This document shows positions 1 through 9,718 of a DNA stretch of 64,000 bases, piece after piece. Source of the stretch: Verticillium longisporum. Its lineage: Eukaryota; Ascomycota; Sordariomycetes; Glomerellales; Plectosphaerellaceae. The translations under genes were made by a program, and so were the position numbers. The notes under the pieces are model-generated. The model saw only the letters and a program-made list of their open reading frames with translations, searched no databases and had not been told where the DNA came from. The stretch's first letter is position 1. The number at the start of each line of letters is the position of its first letter. The stretch is from the NCBI GenBank assembly GCA_019188255.1, contig JAETXT010000001.1, positions 186,001 to 250,000 on the forward strand, written 5' to 3'.

Positions 1-913
1 CAGCAAAGTTGAGTTTATCGAATTGCGAAGAGGATCTTGACTTTCTCCGAGAACAGATTACCGTGCGCCAGCCGATACTTCCCAAGAGTTGCCTTTGCTG
101 ATTTATCTGACAGACTATGGAAGTTGCCATCGCGCGGGTATACAATTGGGAAGTCGTGCAGAAGAGGAAAGACAAGGGAAACGATGAAAATGAGTCAGGA
201 AAGGAAACGAAACAGGAAAATGAGGAGCCTGACGGCTAAGATGCTCGAAATTTGGCCGCAGAATCTTGAGCCATTCTTGCGTCTGTGGCTTCATCCCTCT
301 CGAACGATTATAATCGCTTCGTCCCGACAGTTGGGAAAGTCGCGCATCCATCTGCGCCTCCCGAATCAGGCATACATACAAGCGCCGAGACAAGCAACTC
401 GGAATCCTGTCGCTAATGATGCCTCCATACTAGCCGGAACGTCGTCGCATCTGAAGATACCCCGAGCTCATCAAGAGTTAATCGTGACACGAATTCCGCC
501 ACTCATGATGTTCCTCATCTCCACGCACCAGTTTACCTCGAAGACTAATGACAGTCATACCCAAAGGCCATGGGCATAGAATTTCGTGTTAGCAACCAGC
601 TGACGTATCTTAAACACCGTTGGCGTCATCCCCACATGTTGACGGGTGGGAAATGAACCCCTGTGGTACCTACCTACCTTGGGTTACGTAAGGAGGCTCG
701 CGGGGTTCCTGTCATCCGTCGTCAGTGGTGGAGGCGTGGCGGGGTGGGGCATCTCCTAACTCGACGGTGACCGCCGTCTACACCTCTGCTCGCTTTTCTC
801 CTTCCGTAGAAGCCTACACCTCACATACCCTTGTCATCATCGCGTTCCAAACACGCGAACTCGCATCAATATCTCGTAGCGCTGTCTTCGTCCACTACAC
901 AAGTCGCAACAAA
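1..913. other. left-edge intergenic / SEC14 upstream region
   Basis: I recognise no protein family on either strand here. The longest open frames (37–579 + and 115–393 −) have no recognisable domain and arginine/serine-rich composition typical of chance frames. The segment just before the SEC14 start is pyrimidine-rich with short purine runs, as expected of a fungal promoter and 5' UTR. A copy of the CTACCTACCTT motif that recurs in the spacers of this window lies near 665–685. A 3' end of a gene starting outside the window cannot be excluded. Confidence 0.5.
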
Positions 914-2191
914 ATGGCAGCCCAGACACAGGTGGCCCCTGAGCTTGTTGCTCCCGAGCTTGACCCGAAATACGACAACTTCGATTACCCCACGAAAGCT
1001 GCCAAAGCCCAAGATGGTCACCCGGGGCACTGCACGGAGGCACAGAAGGCTCAGATACATCAACTTCGCATGATGCTAGAGTCTGAAGGCGTCACGCAAC
1101 GCCTCGACACTTTGACTCTGGTATGGACATTTGAACCTAGCAAACTTGGACTCGCTGCTGACTTGGGCCGTAGCTGCGCTTCCTCAGAGCTCGCAAGTTT
1201 GACGTCAACGCCTCCAAGGCCATGTAAGTTGTTTTTATTGAGACTTAGGAAATCACTTGTTACGGACCTGACGTCCCGCGCAGGTTCGTCGAGTTTGACA
1301 AGTGGCGCAAGGAGGTTCATCTGGACGCTCTTGTTCCTACTTGGGAGTACAAGGAGAGGGAGCAGATGCTCAAGTTCTACCCCCAGTACTACCATAAAAC
1401 CGACGTTGTAAGACGAAGAATCCTAATAATGATGCCATTACTTGCTAAGTCTAAGGTTTTAGGACGGCCGACCCGTATATATCGAACAGCTTGGCAAGAT
1501 CAACCTCACTGAGATGCGCACCATCACGACCGACGAGCGCATGCTGGATAACCTCGCCGTCGAATACGAGAAGTGCGCCGACCCTCGTTTCCCAGCCTGC
1601 TCCGTCGTCCAGGGAACTCTCGTCGAGACCTGCTGCACCATCATGGACCTCAAAGGTGTTAGCATTGGCAACGCTTCCCAGGTTTATGGCTACGTCAAGC
1701 AGGCATCTGTGATCTCGCAGAACTACTACCCCGAGCGTCTGGGAAAGCTGTACATCATCAACGCACCTTGGACCTTCTCGGTTGTCTGGAGTGTCGTCAA
1801 GGGCTGGCTTGACCCTGTTACCGTCAACAAGATCGACATTCTCGGTGGTGGATACGCCAAGGAGCTCCTCAAGCAAATTCCTGCCGAGAACCTCCCAGTC
1901 GAGTTTGGTGGCAAGTGCAAGTGCGCCGAAGGCTGCCAGAACAGCAATGCTGGTCCTTGGCAGGAACCTCAGTGGAAGAACAGGGCTTGGTGGGACACGC
2001 CAGAGGCTAAGCAGCAGGCTCTCGCGGCCCTCAAGGGCACCTCGAAGGATCCCCATGTCATTGTCAACGAGGGCAGCGAGATAGTCACTGCTCCCACCGG
2101 TGCCGCCGGCGCAGCCCCCGCCGGTACCGCCGACGCGGGCGCTCCTGCCGGTACCGCCGACGTGGGCGCTCCTGCCAAGGCCACGGCTTAA
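914..2191 (+). CDS. SEC14: Sec14 phosphatidylinositol/phosphatidylcholine transfer protein
   Basis: Exons are 914–1120, 1174–1223, 1284–1407 and 1463–2191, with GT–AG introns that keep frame, giving about 369 aa. The N-terminal CRAL-TRIO-N helix bundle ends in a short second exon encoding [11 protein letters not shown]. The lipid-binding CRAL-TRIO domain follows at about residues 110–270, with the family blocks [27 protein letters not shown] and [15 protein letters not shown]. Sec14 proteins exchange phosphatidylinositol and phosphatidylcholine and sustain PI4P-dependent export from the trans-Golgi. The ATG at 914 gives the expected start; the upstream in-frame extension from 725 is not protein-like. 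Compared with yeast Sec14 (about 304 aa) there is a C-terminal tail rich in Ala, Gly, Pro and Thr with a short repeated unit. The neighbour to the right is convergent. Family assignment is firm; the tail has no known role. Confidence 0.95.
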
Positions 2192-2879
2192 GATCGTTCA
2201 GTCACATGTGTTGTTTGCTAGCGTCGGTGTTGAAGGGGGTGGTTGTGGTGATAGCGGTATGATAGTGGTGCTTCGAAACAATGAAGTACGAGATGGAAAA
2301 ACAGTTAAGGTGGAATGACTTTTGAGTTCAACACTGACAAAGGATAGAATATTGGGGAGCTCATTCCCTTTCGCCCTGTATGGCTTCTGATGTTATACAC
2401 TTGATGGATACTCCTTCGAAACATGGTAGCCACAGAGTAGACACATCAAACGAGTTCCCAGGCATTCAAAGCCCACTGCTTCGTCTCAACTGGATTTGAA
2501 GACCCCGTTAAAAAAATGTATGCTTAGCCACAGTCCGATGTCTGAAGTAAATACGGAAGCTGCGCCTGGCTGACTTGCTATTGAGTGACCGCAGATGCAG
2601 CTGGTCAAAGTACTCGAGGGGGCATTGCAGTTGATGGACCTGTACGGAAGATCAGGATGGCAAACTTGCTAGAGTGGCCGAAACACAGTATCAACAACAT
2701 GAAATATAGTTCTTCGTTTCCGAGGACGGATGGTGGTTCATGAAGCAGGTACATGCTACTTCATCGGATTCGCATCCATAAATTCATTAATCGTGAGTGT
2801 CTCTGAAACAGCTCAACTCAACCGCCGAAGCCAACCCAAACTATGCAGCCCGAGCTGGCTCGGAGGCAGGTTGCCATGG
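2192..2879. other. convergent 3' spacer between SEC14 and MIS14
   Basis: Both flanking genes end here. I see no convincing ORF, RNA gene or repeat, only A/T-richer sequence suitable for two 3' UTRs. Confidence 0.5.
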
Positions 2880-3601
2880 TCATCTCCCCGTAACAACATA
2901 CTCGCCTGCCACCCTCGCCCTCTCCATTTTTGCCACGGTACTCGGCATCTCTCTTTTCACCTTTCCCAGCCCTTCAATGGCGCTTCGATGCGCGCTTTCG
3001 ACTCCATCCTGCCTCTCGAGCACTCCAACATCGAGCTCTGCGCTTTCCAGGTCGGCTTGACGTTTCCGCTCTGCCAGTTCTTCTTCATCCCGCGTTCGCG
3101 CCTCTTTTAATCGTCTTGTCTGCTCTCCCGCCACATCTGACGGTACGGTTTTCTTCAGCGCCGCAATTTCATTCAGCAGTTCCTCTTCCTGGCGTGCCAG
3201 ATCCTCGACCTTTTGACGCAGACGCGCATCCCAGGGTTCGTATTCGACTTGCGGCTCTAGCGCTGTTTGTGCGTCGGCGTCGGGAGCGAGGAAGACTTTT
3301 GGCTCAGCGGGGAGCCCGTTTAGGGAGAGGTTCGGCGCGGCGTGAGTAAAGGTTTTTGTGATATACTGCAGAAGTCAGAACAGAACATGGGTATCAAAAG
3401 GACACTATAGGAACTTACCTCATTGACATGCTTTTCTATCTGTATCCTCAGCTCGTCCTCATCGCCAGCGTTGCCTTCCATAGGTGGGAACGCATCGTTG
3501 AGGTGATCTTGCGCCGCGCGCCTCACGTTGGAGAGGAGATAGGCGAGGTCTTCCGGAGCCTGTAGCTCTATCCGCCTCTGCTCTGTGGATTCCGAGTCCA
3601 T
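2880..3601 (-). CDS. MIS14: kinetochore protein Mis14/Nsl1 (MIND/Mis12 complex subunit)
   Basis: Two exons, 3601–3419 and 3365–2880, flank a 52-base GT–AG intron (GTAAGT donor, CTGCAG acceptor) and encode about 222 aa. The N-terminus carries the Mis14/Nsl1 signature: IELQAPEDLAYLLSNVRRAA, an acidic FPPMEG segment, then ITKTFTHAAPNLSLNGLP. The second half is a charged heptad-like coiled coil (roughly residues 110–210), the form expected for a rod-shaped subunit of the Mis12/MIND complex linking inner kinetochore to Ndc80. The ATG at 3601 starts directly before the conserved block. A GTG-initiated reading from 3134 is only an internal piece. The family call rests on recognised motif order and gene architecture; no alignment was run. 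Confidence 0.85.
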
Positions 3602-5815
3602 GGGAGTATGTGTGTATGGCCTCGATATTGTGACAATGCGATGCCGGGCTACCTTCTTCAGCTTGTTGTTTCGTGTTTACCAACGCGCACAGGTAGAGCG
3701 GATCGCGACTTCCCCAGACCCACATTTCCGGTCCCTCATCTTATCTTATCAGTCGGTCGGTGTGAAAAATGCGCGCTAACCGAAAGCAAAAGTACCGACA
3801 TCGGAATTCCCCAAGTGGAACTCACTCTACGTCAGTGACAGTCCGCATTGCACCTTCACAAGACGTCAGACAATAGACAGCTGCCATGACGCAACAAGCT
3901 CAACCACAACGATGTCCGACCCCGAAAAGACGCATCGGGTGCCCATCGCACTGTAGAGCGGCAACTGGAATATTTCTCCCTTGACAGCCTCACGGAACGG
4001 GATTGTCGGTCCCAGCTCAGCCGGGCGTATGGCCGCCCAAACCGATGAGCACGCCCCGTCCACTAAGGACGCCTTGCACTATAGATGTGCGGGGGCGGAC
4101 CTGCATACGGCCGGACCCGCGGTCGAATCAGACACTGTACGGTGAGACCCTGGCCTAGGTACCTACTACCCAAGAAAGCAACTCTGGGGGGGCTGGACGT
4201 CCAGAATCGCATGCGCCAGTGAAAGCCTGTCCGTCTCCTAAACCTCCGTGCTAATTACTAGTGACTCTGCAATGGTCACTTGAACGCTCCACTTTGTAGC
4301 CGACTGTACCGTCATAACAGTGACCTGCCATTTCAATTTCAAGCATTGTCGTGGCCGAATGCTTAATGGCAACATATGCTTGGTGGTGAGTCCTGAGGCT
4401 ATCGGCAGTCGTAATTGGAAGTGCTCGGGAGCCTCGAACAGCTGTTGTGCATTCTGAGAGTGAGTTGGTCCAAGCCCCACCTCTCTCTTTCTCGGCGACG
4501 GCGGACATACCACCCAGACGAAGATTGAGAGCAGTGGTTCGCTTTTCGGACAATGTGAGTGAGCACCTTGCATGACTACTCTCCTCCTCATCAGCCGAGC
4601 ACATGTCAAGGGCTCAGGGGGCTTCCCTCGTAGCCGGGTCACCGTCCTGGGCCTCCCACAGGCTTGTTACCTTCCAGATGATCAACAATCAAGATCTGTT
4701 GCCAGGATTGTCCAATGGAGAAGACCCCGTCCCCGACCTCATACCTTAGTTGTCATAGCCTGCACTCCCTCAAGGTCATCCAGCGGTACGAGAGTCCTCC
4801 CACAGACACGAAGAAGTCTATACGAGCCTGCATCAACTAGCAAAAGAACCTCCACAGCCCACCATGTCCTGGGGTCTCGAACGCCAAAGACAGGGAAACG
4901 TATCATCCACAGCGATCCTCCCAACAGAACGGCCCGACTCCATCTTTGGCAACAAGTCATTTGAGAATGTTTCAACGGGGATCTACAAGCAATTACACAT
5001 TCATGTAGTGCAGCTGTTTTGGCATATATTTAGCGTTGCGTTGGAGGACCGCATGGCTCTGTTCCTCAAGGTCAACGTGTGCCAACGTGAAGTGGGATGA
5101 CATGACAGATGCCGCGGGTTCCAGGGGGCGCAAGTGGAACCCTGAGAGGACACCCTGATGCGGAGAGAGTGGAGCTGAGCTGACAGCTAAGCTGCCCCGT
5201 TAGTGGCCTCATCCACTGGCTTTGTTGGGCGTGGGTGCCGCTGGGGCCGCCTGGTCCCAAGTCCAGTCACTGCTGGGCGTCAGAGGATGGCTCGGTGGCT
5301 ACCACGATCAGGGTCCAACTATGTTTCATCGCATCTCTGTGAGTTGTTTCTCCATGCAAGCTAGCGTCGCATGTTGGCTACAAGTACTCATTCTCGTTGG
5401 GCTGCTGAATCCGTGAGCTGGTGGTGGGCTTTCAACGTTGCATCAAAGGTCCCCCCCGTCAGGGGGCTTGAGCAGGCTGTCAGCTGGCGCATGGATCCAC
5501 AGGCGATCATCTTGTCTTGGAACCATTTCACGACCCGTGGGGTGGTGACGATGAGTAGTGTGTTCGACTACGGTACTGCAACCCGATCCGATCGTATTTA
5601 ATAGAAGTAGAAAACACCAAAAACGCCCTTTCCAGAGGACCCGGTGCATTGCATAGAATAAAACAACAAAACCGAAGACCAACGCCCCTAGTGCCCTTCC
5701 ATCCTTATTAGTAACTCCATGTTTGAATCCTCAGCCCGAACACCCAAAGCAAGGACATCGTTGATGGCCGGAAGTAGATACGCCGCGTGCATGAATCATA
5801 GTTGTTGGCCAAGGA
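3602..5815. other. intergenic spacer
   Basis: About 2.2 kb without a gene I can support. Open frames of up to 134 codons (for example 4238–4642 − and 4572–4964 +) overlap each other in several frames and have no recognisable motif. One CCTAGGTACC-type copy lies near 4153–4170. The left part must hold the MIS14 promoter. Confidence 0.45.
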
Positions 5816-6417
5816 TCATTGCGGGAGCATGCTCTTGGACTCCTCATCTGTGAGTACAATATCGTGGACAGGGTCTCGTCGGTTCTCAATCGGCTCGTAA
5901 TCGCAGTCGACATAGGGTGGGAGGAAGATCTCTGTGGCGGATTATCAGTAAGCTGTCGCGCATTCACCAAGTATCCTTCATACCTGGATTCCAAAGATAT
6001 CCTTGACTTGAAGACAAGTAAGAGAGCTATGGAGAGTGTCAGCAAGGGGGAAGGTACAGTCGACTTGTGCATTACTACATGACTTACCAGACGGGGAGGG
6101 CCATCAGGGTCGCCGATGTTGATAACAGTGCACTCTTGCTTGGAGATGGCGGTGCCTAGAGACGTGTTAGCGATCTGGCACCCGAAGCGTCCAAGCTGTC
6201 GAAGGCTCGGACTTCTGGATGGGCCGAGTAGGAGCGTACTCAGAAGGCTGGGGCGACGGCCGTGGAACATGTTCTGCTTCTGACCCGTCGGTGAGGGGGT
6301 CGTCTGAGGCGAGCTGGAGTACGAGGACGACGAGCTGGCTGCGGCCTTGGAAGTCTGGCTGCCCCGATAGGCGGCACCCGACGTGGGCGTCATGGGAATG
6401 GCAATCGAGGCCGACAT
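5816..6417 (-). CDS. conserved ascomycete protein of unknown function, 134 aa
   Basis: Four small exons, 6417–6240, 6155–6088, 6026–5984 and 5931–5816, join in frame through three GT–AG introns. The product starts MSASIAIPMTPTSGAAYRGS, continues with a Ser/Thr/Pro-rich segment, and then RRPSLLSTAISKQECTVINI, GDPDGPPRL, SSQGYLWNPEIFLPPYVDCD, PIENRRDPVHDIVLTDEE and SMLPQ. I recognise this block order as a small protein widely conserved in filamentous fungi, but I know no function for it. There are no membrane segments or signal peptide. The acidic LTDEE end and basic Ser-rich start suggest a soluble, possibly phosphorylated protein. It is divergent from RPT3. Reading the locus without splicing gives a misleading 228-codon frame. 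The splice choices are supported because only they produce a continuous conserved C-terminus. Confidence 0.75.
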
Positions 6418-7279
6418 GGTGAGATGGCAGCAAAGGCCGGCAGCGTAGTTTATGGCGGGAAGATAAGCAATCAGAACGTTGACGCCAAACTCCCCAGACA
6501 GACAGTCGCAGGAGATGATAGGAGGTGAGGGACGACGACGAGGGGTAACAAGAGGAGGAGTGCTTCTTAGTCGCAGGACACTTTGAAGGTTGCAAGAGAG
6601 AAGGAATCACGAAGTGGGAACAGTCGGGGCGAGAAGACGAAAGTGTGGTAGTCGTACAGTGCGGTCACGGACAGGTTGGGTTGGAAGGCAGCATGGGAAG
6701 GCAGGAAGGCAGGAAGGCTCTCAGGCGGCAGGTGGACGCCGGACCGGCAGGTAGCACTGGACGAAGCTCTAACTGGACATGCCTGACCGATGTGAATCAC
6801 GCCCACGCCGTATCAGTCCAGGTGGACAGGTGGGATGATGTCGGAGTGGGGGAAGCATGTTAGAGCTGCAGCCTACCGAGTGGTTAGCTGAGATAACAGT
6901 GGATACTGTCCCGCTTTAGACGATTGATGGCCAATCGGAAAGTGAGGCTACCTGCCATGCTGGGGTTGGAGCCTGTCGTCAATCACGCAGCACCAGACTC
7001 ACCGAGGTGAACAAAGTCACGTGACTACACACGATGCCTCCACCGAGACGTGCACAACTTCTGACTAAGCCTGCAGGCTTGGGAGGCGGCTGCGTCTCCC
7101 GTTGACGCCTACAGGAGCAGTCAAGCCAGACAGCAACGAAGCTCGTCGAAGCATCAACCTCGCCGCCATCCATCATTCACCACCCCCCGTTCCCGCGCCC
7201 CGACCCAACGGATTCTTATCTCGTAGCGCATCAATCGAAACAAGCTCATCTCTTCACGACAAACAACACAACCGTCAAG
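6418..7279. promoter_or_regulatory. divergent promoter region of the 134-aa gene and RPT3
   Basis: This 862-base spacer holds both 5' ends. The RPT3-proximal part (about 7130–7279) is C-rich and pyrimidine-rich, like a fungal 5' UTR. I saw no clear copy of the GGTGGCAAA proteasome-associated element known from yeast. A perfect E-box palindrome lies at 7017–7024. Confidence 0.5.
7017..7024. promoter_or_regulatory. TCACGTGA E-box palindrome
   Basis: The 8-base palindrome TCACGTGA lies about 255 bases upstream of the RPT3 start in the shared promoter. CACGTG cores are bound by bHLH factors (Cbf1- or Pho4-like) in fungi. Its use here is inference from sequence and position only. Confidence 0.35.
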
Positions 7280-8658
7280 ATGGGCGACGTCCTTGTGGAG
7301 AACCCAGCAAACCACATCCCTCCCCACAAGAGGACCGCGCCTTCAACAATTCCAAGCATCGATAACTTCGAGCGATTGACCGCCGAGGGCGGAGACGACT
7401 ATCCCGCGTTAAAGAAGCTTGACACCGAACTGGAGTATATCCACCTGCATGAAGAATACAACAAGGATGAGCAGAGGTGCGTCGTTACCTTGAGAAGGGC
7501 AACCTAGCTCTCACCGACTGTGACTAACGACCCGATCCAGGAGTTTGAAGAGGGAGCTTGTGCGAGCCCAGGAGGAGATCAAGCGCATTCAGAGTGTACC
7601 GCTGGTCATTGGCCAGTTTATGGAGGCTATCGATCAGAAGTAGGCAACAGTTCCCAGTCCAAACGTCAAAAACGTCAAGCTGACCTCTCCAGCACTGGCA
7701 TCGTGCAATCCTCCACAGGCAGCAACTATGTCGTGCGCATACTCGACCCTCGATCGCGAGAAGCTCAAGCCATCCTCCTCCGTTGCCCTACACCGTCACT
7801 CCAATGCTCTTGTCGACATCCTGCCCCCGAGGCCGACTCCTCCATTGCCATGCTTGGATCGGATGAGAAGCCTGACGTGACGTACGCCGATGTTGGTGGT
7901 CTCGACATGCAGAAACAGGAGATTCGTGAGGCTGTCGAACTTCCTCTGACGCACTTCGACCTCTACAAGCAGATTGGTATCGACCCCCTCGTGGTGTCCG
8001 GCAGTACGGGCCACCCGGTACCGGCCAGACAAGGCAGGTCAAGGCCGGCGCCAACTCTACAACCGCCAACTTCATCCGTGTCGTCGGCTCCGAGTTTGTG
8101 CAGAAGTACCTCGGTGAAGGTCCGCGCATGGTCCGCGACGTCTTCCGCATGGCGCGCGAGAACGCCCCAGCAATCATCTTCATCGACGAGATCGACGCCA
8201 TCGCGACAAAGCGTTTCGACGCCCAAACCGGTGCCGACCGCGAAGTCCAGCGTATTCTTCTCGAGCTCCTCAACCAGATGGACGGCTTCGACCAGACCGC
8301 CAACGTCAAGGTCATCATGGCCACGAACCGCGCCGACACGCTCGACCCCGCCCTGCTGCGTCCCGGTCGTCTCGATCGCAAGATTGAGTTCCCTTCGCTG
8401 CGCGACCGTCGCGAGCGCCGTCTCATCTTCTCCACAATTGCCTCCAAGATGAGCCTCGCGCCCGAGGTCGACCTCGATTCCCTCATTGTCCGCAACGACC
8501 CCCTCAGCGGCGCCGTCATCGCCGCCATCATGCAGGAGGCCGGCCTGCGCGCCGTCCGCAAGAACAGGTATAACATCATCCAAAGCGATCTCGAGGACGC
8601 CTACTCCAGCCAGGTCAAGGGTACAGCGGACGACAACAAGTTTGATTTCTACAAATAA
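7280..8658 (+). CDS. RPT3: 26S proteasome regulatory ATPase Rpt3, frame-disrupted as sequenced
   Basis: Exons are 7280–7476, 7541–7639 and 7693–8658. The product is the AAA ATPase Rpt3 of the 19S base: an N-terminal coiled coil, the OB-fold block [36 protein letters not shown], Walker [17 protein letters not shown], the second region of homology [20 protein letters not shown], and a C-terminal DFYK close to the HbYX form. As given, the third exon does not read through. About 2 bases are missing near 7744, 1 in a C run near 7830 and 1 in a C run near 7986. The Walker A segment (about 8005–8055) then reads GPPGTGQT instead of GPPGTGKT, with several neighbouring Leu/Met/Val codons altered by single transversions. 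Adding four bases would give about 421 aa, the normal length. Rpt3 is essential in yeast, so a sequence error is the likeliest cause, but a decayed second copy is possible. Confidence 0.9.
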
Positions 8659-9718
8659 GCAAGCCGTCGCGACTCGATCACGGAGGACGGAGGACGCGGT
8701 TGTGTTTGGTTGATGGGCGCGGCCGAGGCGACTGGCCATGTAATACGACAGACTCAAGCGCAGGCTTGGGCTCGAGGCGTACACGGGTGGGACGGCATGA
8801 GGGCTCGATAGATCGCGGACCGGGCAGGCGTCGAGGATGCCTGCGATGGCTGTACAATACACCGTTTTCCCACAACCCCTTCCGACGAATCACGCTATCA
8901 TTGTGATGTGCTTCTCAGGCCACAGCAGTCATCTTCTCACTGCGCCATGTTTGCATGACGTTAACATATGATGGAAACGCAATCGTGAATTCTAAGTGTA
9001 TCCCGCCTCCTGCACTCAGCTACCAGTTTTTACATGAAAAAATAAAAAGGCTTGACAAGAAAACAACCGTGGCCCGTCGCGGGGCGCCCATTCATCCATC
9101 TATCCCTGTTTTCGTTTTCCCTCTCCAACCGTCCAAGTCCGTAGCCGTCATAAGTAGTGCAGGTCCCTCCAAAAAAAAAAGCGTCAACCCTATGGCAGAC
9201 GCTGAGCCGAAACGCTCGAAAACACCTTCCCTAAAAGAAAGGGGTCTATAGAAAAGGACAAACAAGATGTATGAAACCAAGGCAAGGGACAAGAAAATCG
9301 CCGCCGTCGCTGATGCAGTCCCGCCACAAGCTCATACGCAGCGTTGAACAAGGGAATCGACGGGCCTCCAGGGGTATCGTTTGTGTGTTTTCGGTAAGCT
9401 GAGGGGTATATCCTCCGCTATTGGTTGTTCCTCGTTCATCGTCGTTCGCGCTATCAATCTCCCTCTTTCGCTCGCCAGTCAACTCGCTCCGACCCCCGAG
9501 TACTGCCTGATATATAAAGAGATTAAGGTGTAGCCGAATTAGCATTACACATTATCTATTCAGTGGGGTCCTTCGTCCGAAAAGATAATGTTGGCTCCAA
9601 GTTTTCATTGAGCAACCGCGTGGTGCTCCAAGATGCCAGACAAGTATGGTGGCGTGAATATCGATCATGTTTTGTGCAGCTTACTGGACCAAACGCATGT
9701 GGTCCAGATGGCAAGTGC
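8659..9718. other. convergent 3' spacer between RPT3 and LST7
   Basis: No supported gene. An A-rich stretch with AATAAA-like sequence around 9035–9050 is a candidate poly(A) signal region for RPT3. Confidence 0.45.
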
